Below, in pieces: positions 6,938-11,236 of a stretch of DNA of 11,236 nt (positions within the stretch are counted from its first letter, which is position 1; every line of letters begins with the position of its first letter). The notes beneath the pieces were generated by a model that was given only the letters and a program-made list of their open reading frames with translations, was not told the DNA's origin and did not search any database. Origin of the DNA: an uncultured Coriobacteriaceae bacterium (GTDB lineage Bacteria; Actinomycetota; Coriobacteriia; Coriobacteriales; UMGS124); NCBI GenBank assembly GCA_902783515.1, contig CACZRK010000147.1, forward strand, positions 1-11,236, read 5' to 3'. Both the position numbers and the translations under genes were made by a program.

Positions 6938-6955
6938 TGCCGGACGCAGCGCGGC

Positions 6956-6961
6956 TATCGT
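6956..6961 (+). promoter_or_regulatory. Possible -10 of the reductase promoter
   Basis: TATCGT matches the -10 consensus at four of six positions. A 17-bp spacer would place the -35 at 6933-6938 (GGGCAT), which is non-consensus and overlaps the candidate operator. That is the arrangement expected of an activator-dependent promoter. The leader would be about 110 nt. Evidence is weak. Confidence 0.25.
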
Positions 6962-7077
6962 CTGGGCCGTTGACGGACGCGCACCTCGCGACGTCGCGTC
7001 GTCGGCACGCGCCTCGCGCCGTCGTCGGACGCGTGGAGAAGCGGGCGCGCAGAGGAACAGAGAAGGGAAGACCAGAC

Positions 7078-9294
7078 ATGGCTCTTGAGAGGATCGTCAA
7101 GAAGGTCGCCCAGGCCGGGCTCGACCGCCGCTCGTTCGTGAAGGACTCCGCGCTCGGGCTCGGCGCCCTCGCCGCCGGCGTGGCCGCCGGCCGCACGGCC
7201 CTCGCCGCCGACGCGAAGTCGGGCGCGGGCTCCGACGCCGCTGACGCCTCCGCCGCCGAGGACGGCATGGTCTCCGCGTCCGGCGCGGGCGACGCCGCCG
7301 AGGGCGCCGCCGAGCCGCGCACGGTCGCCGACGACCCGATCGACTTCACGCCGGAGGGCGAGGCCGTCCCGACGACGCGCGTCGTGCCGGACGCGTCCGC
7401 GTGGCTCGGCGAGGAGCCCGAGGTCGCCGAGGCCGACGTCGTCGCGACGTACGACACGGACATCCTGATCGTCGGCGCGGGCTGCGCGGGCTCCGCCGCC
7501 GCCGCGACGGCCGCCGAGATGGGCCTGCACGCGATCGTCGTCGAGCGCGGTGCCTCCGTCCCTGAGACGCGCGAGTACCTCGGCGCCGTGAACTCCCGCT
7601 TCATGCAGGAGGCCGGCGCGCCCGCGGTCGACCCCGAGAAGGTCCTGAACGAGATCAGCCGCTACGCGAGCGGCAAAGCGGACCGCGACCTCATCAAGCT
7701 GTGGGTGGACAACTCCGCCGAGGTCGTGGAGTGGATCGACAAGACCATGACGGCCGCCGGCAAGTCCGTCTTGCTCGACATCCATGAGAATCACCCCACG
7801 GGCGGCACCGACTACTACCTGCCCATCGTGCAGCACTCCTGGGAGCCGTCCTACACCTACCCGATGCGCAACGACCTGTTCGCGCAGGCCTCGCAGGACG
7901 CCGGTAACCCCGTGCTCTACAACTGTTCGCTCGTGCGCCTCGTGCGCGAGGGCCGCGTCGTCACGGGCGCGATCTGCGACTACGAAGGCTCGCTGATCCG
8001 GATCAACGCGCAGCGCACCATCATCGCGACCGGCGGCTACGCGGCGAACGCCCAGATGATGAGCGCGCTGCAGCCCGACGCCGTGGCCGTGACCACCACC
8101 GAGTCCTATCACGGACTTGACGACGGCAGCGGCATCAGGGCGGCGCTGTGGGCAGGCGCGTCGAAGCAGAGCGACCCGACGCCGATACTCTTCGACCGCG
8201 GCGCCGTCGTGCCCGGCCAGGACGCCGGCTTTGAGGCGTGCGCCGACGGCGCGTACCGCTTCCCGGGCAAAAACTACCAGCTCAACATCGGCAGTCAGCC
8301 GTTCATGAAGGTGAACCGCCACGGCGTCCGCTTCGCGAACGAGTCCACGCCCTACGACAACATGCTGTTCGCGACCCGCCGTCAGCCGGGCGGCGTGTTC
8401 TGCCAGGTCTTTGACGGCAACGCGGCCAAGGACATCGCGCGCTTCTCGATGATCGGCTGCGCGTCGTACACGACCGGCATCGTCGCGAGCGGCGCCATGT
8501 CCGTGGAGGAGTTCATCCAGTTCGACGGCGGCTCCTCCACGTTCGCGAAGGCCGACACGCTCGACGAGCTGGCCGACAAGCTCGGCTTCGCGGGCGCGGA
8601 CAAGGAGGCGTTCCTCAAGAGCTGCGACGAGTACAACGCGCTCTACGACGCCCAGGACGACACGGCCTACGGCAAGGAGGACTACCGCCTCTCGGAGCTG
8701 CGCGAGCCGCCGTTCTACGGGTGCTGGTTCGGCGCGAGCCTGCTGGGCACGCTCGACGGCCTGCACATCAACGCGAGGATGCAGGTGCTGGACGCCGACT
8801 GGCAGCCCATCCCGGGCCTGTACGCCGCGGGCGACGCGTCCGGGGACTTCTTTGACACGAACTACCCCGAGTACATCCCGGGCCTGGCCTGCTGCCGGTC
8901 GGTCACGGAGGGCCGCTACGCGGTGAAGTACATCGCCGAGGAGCCCGACTTCACGCCGAGCTCGGCCAACGCGGCCGTCGACACGCCGGCCGAGGCGCCC
9001 GCCGCGTCCGCGCTCACCGACGGCACGTTCTCGGGCACCGCGCGCGGCATGAACGGCGACCTCACCGTGACAATCGAGGTCAAGGGCGGCGCGTTCACGG
9101 TCAAGGAGATCGGTCCGGACTACGAGACGCCGCGCTACCCCGGGTACATGGGCATCGAGGGCGGCGTGTTCAAGGAGCAGATCGAGACCGCCCAGAGCGA
9201 CCAGATCGACGGCATCGCGGGTGCGTCCGTGACGACCGGCGCCATCAAGCTCGCTCTCAAGCGTGCCATGCAGGCGTCCGCTGCGGCGAAGTAA
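7078..9294 (+). CDS. Tat-exported FAD/FMN reductase, fumarate reductase-like, substrate unknown
   Basis: The product has 738 residues. The N-terminus is a Tat signal, DRRSFVK (16-22) followed by an Ala/Gly-rich hydrophobic stretch and an AxA-type site (about 41-45). Residues about 46-125 are an Ala/Asp/Glu/Ser-rich acidic linker. The FAD-binding/reductase domain follows: GAGCAG (133-138) and VVERG (154-158), ATGGYA (317-322), and YAAGD (582-586). Residues about 646-732 are an FMN-binding domain with DGIAGASVT (711-719), where ApbE-type flavin transferases attach FMN; Ser717 sits at the usual Thr position. No CxxCH haem motif is present. Such proteins reduce an organic acceptor outside the membrane, taking electrons through the FMN domain. 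Signature segments for fumarate are missing, so the substrate is unknown. ATG 7078 has GAAGGGAAG 7 nt upstream and starts a normal Tat peptide. Confidence 0.9.
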   Translation: MALERIVKKVAQAGLDRRSFVKDSALGLGALAAGVAAGRTALAADAKSGAGSDAADASAAEDGMVSASGAGDAAEGAAEPRTVADDPIDFTPEGEAVPTTRVVPDASAWLGEEPEVAEADVVATYDTDILIVGAGCAGSAAAATAAEMGLHAIVVERGASVPETREYLGAVNSRFMQEAGAPAVDPEKVLNEISRYASGKADRDLIKLWVDNSAEVVEWIDKTMTAAGKSVLLDIHENHPTGGTDYYLPIVQHSWEPSYTYPMRNDLFAQASQDAGNPVLYNCSLVRLVREGRVVTGAICDYEGSLIRINAQRTIIATGGYAANAQMMSALQPDAVAVTTTESYHGLDDGSGIRAALWAGASKQSDPTPILFDRGAVVPGQDAGFEACADGAYRFPGKNYQLNIGSQPFMKVNRHGVRFANESTPYDNMLFATRRQPGGVFCQVFDGNAAKDIARFSMIGCASYTTGIVASGAMSVEEFIQFDGGSSTFAKADTLDELADKLGFAGADKEAFLKSCDEYNALYDAQDDTAYGKEDYRLSELREPPFYGCWFGASLLGTLDGLHINARMQVLDADWQPIPGLYAAGDASGDFFDTNYPEYIPGLACCRSVTEGRYAVKYIAEEPDFTPSSANAAVDTPAEAPAASALTDGTFSGTARGMNGDLTVTIEVKGGAFTVKEIGPDYETPRYPGYMGIEGGVFKEQIETAQSDQIDGIAGASVTTGAIKLALKRAMQASAAAK

Positions 9295-9347
9295 GAGCGA
9301 TAGGCGCCCATCGAGATGGCCGTCTGCCGGCGCGTGCTGTTTGGGAA

Positions 9348-9383
9348 CATTCCAAGCAAGGCGCGCGCGAGCAGGTTGGAATG
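9348..9383. repeat. 8-bp inverted repeat after the reductase gene
   Basis: CATTCCAA (9348-9355) and TTGGAATG (9376-9383) are perfect inverse copies with a 20-nt loop, 54 nt after the reductase stop. This could be a weak 3'-end hairpin or the edge of the repeat block. No T-run follows. Confidence 0.45.
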
Positions 9384-9516
9384 GACCGCGACGTTCGGGA
9401 GCATGACGCGGTGCGGATGCATGCGTTCGGGAGCATTTCGCCGGGGCGCAGGGACAGCCCTCGACGATCAGGAGACTTCGCGGCGCCGATGACGGGGCGG
9501 GGGCTCGCCTGGGGGT

Positions 9517-9581
9517 CTCCCATTCGTGCAAGCATGTTCCGAAAGTGCTCCCGAACGTGCGTCTGTGCGAATGGGAGCACT
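9517..9581. repeat. Two overlapping, mutually exclusive stems
   Basis: Stem A pairs CTCCCATTCG (9517-9526) with CGAATGGGAG (9568-9577), and 9527-9530 with 9564-9567 extends it to 14 bp including two G-U pairs. Stem B pairs AGTGCTCCC (9544-9552) with GGGAGCACT (9573-9581). They share bases 9573-9577, so only one can form at a time. The pattern is directly visible; whether the RNA or DNA folds is not known. Confidence 0.55.
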
Positions 9582-9649
9582 CCGATTCGTACGGGACTGT
9601 CCCGGCGGCTCGCGCAAATCCTCCGATTCGCACAGGACTGTCCCGGCGG
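9581..9649 (+). repeat. 28-bp near-identical direct repeat, 41-bp period
   Basis: Copies at 9581-9608 and 9622-9649 differ at two positions. Each begins TCCGATTCG and ends GGACTGTCCCGGCGG, whose core GGACTGTCC is itself an inverted repeat. The ATTCG element also appears at 9522-9526 and inverted at 9568-9572. Confidence 0.8.
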
Positions 9650-9684
9650 TCCGCTCAGATGCTCCCAAACGCAGGAAAGTGTGT

Positions 9685-9726
9685 CTACCGGCCAGCCGGC
9701 GCACTGTGCCTACCGGCCAGCCGGCG
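9685..9726 (+). repeat. 17-bp exact direct repeat
   Basis: CTACCGGCCAGCCGGCG occurs at 9685-9701 and 9710-9726, a 25-bp period. A degenerate inverted copy lies at 9742-9758 and forms a hairpin with the second one. Confidence 0.8.
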
Positions 9727-9755
9727 GGCGCGTCACTCTCGCGCCGGCTGGCTGG
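9713..9755 (-). terminator. GC hairpin downstream of the encapsulin gene
   Basis: GCCAGCCGGCG (9716-9726) pairs perfectly with CGCCGGCTGGC (9742-9752); 9713-9715 with 9753-9755 extends it to 14 bp with one G-U pair. The loop is 15 nt. It lies 11 nt past the encapsulin stop on the - strand, without a T-run. It is either a terminator or part of the repeat block. Confidence 0.45.
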
Positions 9756-9766
9756 CCGAGCCTCGC

Positions 9767-10543
9767 CTACCCCTCAAAGACGACGACCGCGTGCGCGTTC
9801 TTGAGCCGCGGCAGAACGGTCTCAAACACCCTGAGCTCGTAGTCCATCCCCGCGTTGCCGAGATAGGCCGTGACCATGTCCTGGCCGATCACCAGGTCCA
9901 TGTTCTGCTCGCCGGTCGCGACCAGGGCGGCCGTCCCCGTGGGGAGGGTCGGGGTCTGGAGGATCCTGCCGTCGATGAGCGCGGCGATGCGCGCGGCCTC
10001 CAGCGTGCCGGTTCCCGGCTGGATGCGCTGCAGCTGCGCGTAGACGTCAGGGCTGACGACGAGCGCCTTCTGGCCGTACGTGCGGTTCTCAAGCATGCGC
10101 TGCAGGCCGGCGGCGACGTCCGCGAAGGCCGCCTCGCCTTGTGACCAGTCGCCGCGCGTGACGTGCTCGACGCCGGGGGCCGTCAGGATGCCGTCGACGC
10201 CGCGCTCCTTGTCGCCCAGGAAGACGAGCCCGTCCTCCTGCAGGGCGCACGAGACGGCGGCGGAGGCGACGTTGGCGAGCGAGAGCGGAATCCCGAGGGT
10301 CTCCGCCGTCTGCAGCTCGCGCCACGAGAGGGTGACGTCCTCGCCGAGCAGCGGGATCTCGACCGGTCGCACCTGCCCGTCCTCGGGCGCCTCGATCGCC
10401 TGGATGCCGGCGCCGATGGGGCCGTAGACGTCAAGAAGCCTGCGTCCGACGAGGACGGTCTTCGCCGCCTCGACGACCTTCTTGTCGATCGCGTCCCACT
10501 GGGCGCTCGTCAGCTTGCTGTCATCTCTCATCAGGAAGTCCAT
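9767..10543 (-). CDS. Encapsulin shell protein (family 1, linocin M18-like)
   Basis: The product has 258 residues, close to the usual 260-270. It self-assembles into an icosahedral protein shell of HK97 phage-capsid fold, here probably housing the ferritin-like product of the gene upstream. It begins MDFLMRDDSKLTSAQWDAID, the conserved N-terminal helix of the family whose inner face binds cargo peptides. Further family segments are the P-domain region about 105-165 (GLVFLGDKERGVDGIL) and the A-domain with GRILQTPTL (192-200) and LVIGQDM (217-223). The sequence ends ETVLPRLKNAHAVVVFEG, like the C-terminal strand of other encapsulins. AAGGAGG (10556-10550) lies 6 nt before ATG 10543, an excellent ribosome-binding site. 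The cargo gene ends 141 bp upstream on the same strand, so the two likely share a transcript from the promoter at 11158-11187. Confident family call. Confidence 0.95.
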   Translation of the reverse strand: MDFLMRDDSKLTSAQWDAIDKKVVEAAKTVLVGRRLLDVYGPIGAGIQAIEAPEDGQVRPVEIPLLGEDVTLSWRELQTAETLGIPLSLANVASAAVSCALQEDGLVFLGDKERGVDGILTAPGVEHVTRGDWSQGEAAFADVAAGLQRMLENRTYGQKALVVSPDVYAQLQRIQPGTGTLEAARIAALIDGRILQTPTLPTGTAALVATGEQNMDLVIGQDMVTAYLGNAGMDYELRVFETVLPRLKNAHAVVVFEG

Positions 10544-10684
10544 GGTCCGCCTCCTTGGCGTTGCGTGTCTGTTGGTGTTTGTCGCCGCGCGCGCGGCGTA
10601 CTCATGCGTGTCGCCATGCGCTCGGCGTGCTCGCGCCCTTTCGGCGCCCGCGATGCCCCGGGCCCGTGTGCGTGGTGCCCGCGG
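10544..10684 (-). other. 141-bp gap between cargo and shell genes
   Basis: No gene is seen. A small hairpin, GCGCC (10633-10637) with GGCGC (10643-10647), and a GCCGCG/CGCGGC palindrome lie here. They could partly stop transcription or protect the mRNA, giving different amounts of cargo and shell. The shell ribosome-binding site is at 10550-10556. Confidence 0.4.
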
Positions 10685-11053
10685 CTAGTCCTTCAGGCTC
10701 CCGACGGTCGGGCCGCCCTCCGACGGGGCGCTCTCGGCGCCGGGGATCTCGACCGGCTTGATCCCGAGGTCCTCCAGCATCTCGCGCACCTCGGTCTCGC
10801 CGGCCGCGTAGAGGTCGCCCTCCTTGGGGTCAAGGTACTTGAGCAGCGTGAGCAGCTCGCCCATGTGCGTCTTCTCCTCGTCGCGAATGTCGGCGAGCAC
10901 GGCCTTGGCAACCGGGTCGTCCGTGGCCTGGACGTGGGCGTCATAGCCGTAGATCGCCTCAAGCTCGCCGGAGAGGTCGGCGCGGATCGCCTGGACCAGC
11001 TCCTCCTTGTTCATCTTGCGCTCGACGTTTGCGGAAAACGGGTTACCGAACAT
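10685..11053 (-). CDS. Encapsulated ferritin-like cargo protein (EncFtn type)
   Basis: The product has 122 residues. Two helices with the encapsulated-ferritin iron-ligand pattern are visible: SGELEAIYGYDAH (28-40, Glu30, Glu32, Tyr37) and RDEEKTHMGELL (57-68, Glu59, Glu60, His63). This half-ferritin makes its four-helix ferroxidase centre by pairing of two subunits, oxidising Fe(II) for storage inside the shell. Residues 104-115 are a flexible Ala/Ser/Gly/Pro linker, ending in TVGSLKD (116-122), the loading peptide known to bind the inner wall of encapsulins (consensus like LTVGSL). It precedes the shell gene on the same strand, as usual. GGAGG lies 8 nt before ATG 11053. Length and ligands fit the family. 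A rubrerythrin-like relative is possible but less likely, given the short single helical pair. Confidence 0.93.
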   Translation of the reverse strand: MFGNPFSANVERKMNKEELVQAIRADLSGELEAIYGYDAHVQATDDPVAKAVLADIRDEEKTHMGELLTLLKYLDPKEGDLYAAGETEVREMLEDLGIKPVEIPGAESAPSEGGPTVGSLKD

Positions 11054-11157
11054 GGTGAGTGCCTCCTCGTCTCTTGACGGCGTCTCGGGTGCCGTCCGGA
11101 TCGCGTCCCGGTGCGAGACCGGCGTCCGGAGCGTGCCGCCTTGACGTCCTTGGCAGA
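11054..11157 (-). other. Leader of the encapsulin transcript with competing short stems
   Basis: The predicted leader is about 97 nt. GACGGC (11076-11081) can pair with GCCGTC (11091-11096), or GTCTCG (11082-11087) with CGAGAC (11114-11119). Several GTCCGGA-like words repeat (11095-11100, 11125-11130). No known riboswitch is recognised. GGAGG at 11066-11062 is the cargo ribosome-binding site. Confidence 0.4.
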
Positions 11158-11187
11158 ATCATACCCTATAATAGGAATAAGTATCAA
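11158..11187 (-). promoter_or_regulatory. Sigma-70-like promoter of the encapsulin locus
   Basis: On the - strand, TTGATA (11187-11182) and TATGAT (11163-11158) are 18 bp apart, each matching five of six consensus positions. It sits in a conspicuous AT-rich island (about 11157-11193) within very GC-rich DNA. It reads towards the cargo and shell genes; transcription would start near 11151. Confidence 0.75.
11165..11175. promoter_or_regulatory. Palindrome in the encapsulin promoter spacer
   Basis: CCTATAATAGG is a near-perfect palindrome (CCTAT, A, ATAGG) between the -35 and -10. A repressor bound here would block RNA polymerase. Flanking ATAATA words (11170-11173 and 11186-11191) add a looser dyad resembling AT-rich Fur/PerR-type boxes, though no exact consensus is met. 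Confidence 0.4.
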
Positions 11188-11236
11188 TAATAGCCGGACC
11201 TTCACAGGACCGCCCGGCGAACGGCCGCCCCCGGCC

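Larger units (their letters stand above)
9393..9670. repeat. Dispersed GTTCGGGAGCAT repeat family, four copies
   Basis: GTTCGGGAGCAT occurs at 9393-9404 and 9425-9436 on the + strand. It recurs on the - strand as GTTCGGGAGCA (9556-9546) and GTTTGGGAGCAT (9670-9659). A further relative, CGAATGGGAGCAC, lies at 9568-9580. Further copies occur near 5066-5130. They fill the 472-bp gap (9295-9766) between the reductase and encapsulin genes, in which no gene is supported. Copies in both orientations suggest a genome-wide intergenic repeat, REP-like or MITE-derived. Confidence 0.7.

Noticed and set aside
6970..6998. TTGACG at 6970-6975 as a -35 for the reductase
   Set aside because: The -35 match is good, but nothing like a -10 lies 16-18 bp downstream (GTCGCG).
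6937..7077. ATG 6937 as start of the reductase
   Set aside because: It would put 47 Arg-rich residues before a normal Tat signal and overlap the candidate operator; ATG 7078 has its own ribosome-binding site.
6955..9633. Very long open frame of 892 codons on the - strand across the reductase gene
   Set aside because: It is antisense to a gene with clear Tat, FAD and FMN motifs. Its protein is Arg/Val/His/Gly-rich with no recognisable domain. Such frames arise in GC-rich DNA because stop codons are rare.
9581..9649. CRISPR array
   Set aside because: Only two imperfect repeat units with one 13-bp spacer, and no cas genes nearby.
9295..9766. Insertion sequence remnant
   Set aside because: No transposase fragment, no long terminal inverted repeats and no target-site duplication could be seen.
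9381..10144. Open frames in the repeat block and across the encapsulin 3' end
   Set aside because: They translate the direct repeats in several frames, lack ribosome-binding sites, and run antisense into the encapsulin gene.
11054..11157. Riboswitch in the encapsulin leader
   Set aside because: Only short 6-bp competing stems; no conserved core of any riboswitch class I know.

Overview
The window is GC-rich (roughly two thirds or more G+C) and gene-dense. Three features together point to a Coriobacteriia actinobacterium, of the Eggerthellales or Olsenella/Atopobiaceae type: a Tat-exported FAD/FMN reductase divergent from a membrane-embedded LuxR-type regulator, a two-gene encapsulin/ferritin nanocompartment locus, and actinobacterial-looking envelope proteins. 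This placement is inferred from gene content and composition, because no rRNA or other phylogenetic marker is present.

Layout. A strong hairpin (13-47) probably ends an upstream gene. Two small genes on the + strand follow: a YtxH-type membrane protein (193-663) and a PRC-barrel protein with a long Lys/Ala/Thr tail resembling histone H1 (808-1959). After a 348-bp gap comes a membrane-anchored NodB polysaccharide deacetylase (2308-4158). It converges, across a short hairpin, on a 5-formyltetrahydrofolate cyclo-ligase gene on the - strand (4201-4878). Next on the - strand is a regulator of about 12 transmembrane helices with a C-terminal LuxR DNA-binding domain (5177-6667, TTG start). A 410-bp divergent region separates it from a secreted flavoprotein reductase (7078-9294, + strand). 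That region contains copies of a TGCC(CC)ACCC motif in both orientations, a candidate operator. Between 9295 and 9766 lies a non-coding, repeat-rich block. Last, on the - strand, a ferritin-like cargo gene (10685-11053) precedes the encapsulin shell gene (9767-10543). Both follow a clear sigma-70-like promoter in an AT-rich island (11158-11187).

How the genes work together. The YtxH and PRC-barrel proteins are probably one envelope or stress unit. The regulator and flavoprotein look like a sensor and its respiratory or detoxifying reductase. The reductase lacks the usual fumarate reductase signature segments, so its electron acceptor is unknown. The encapsulin shell and its cargo, which ends in a recognisable loading peptide, form an iron-storage nanocompartment. 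The deacetylase and the folate enzyme appear to be stand-alone housekeeping genes.

The signals most worth following are the non-canonical active-site segments of the reductase, the putative operators upstream of it, the repeat block with two mutually exclusive stems, the H1-like PRC-barrel tail, and the AT-rich regulated-looking encapsulin promoter. I see no wholly new multi-gene system, CRISPR array, tRNA, rRNA or transposase.
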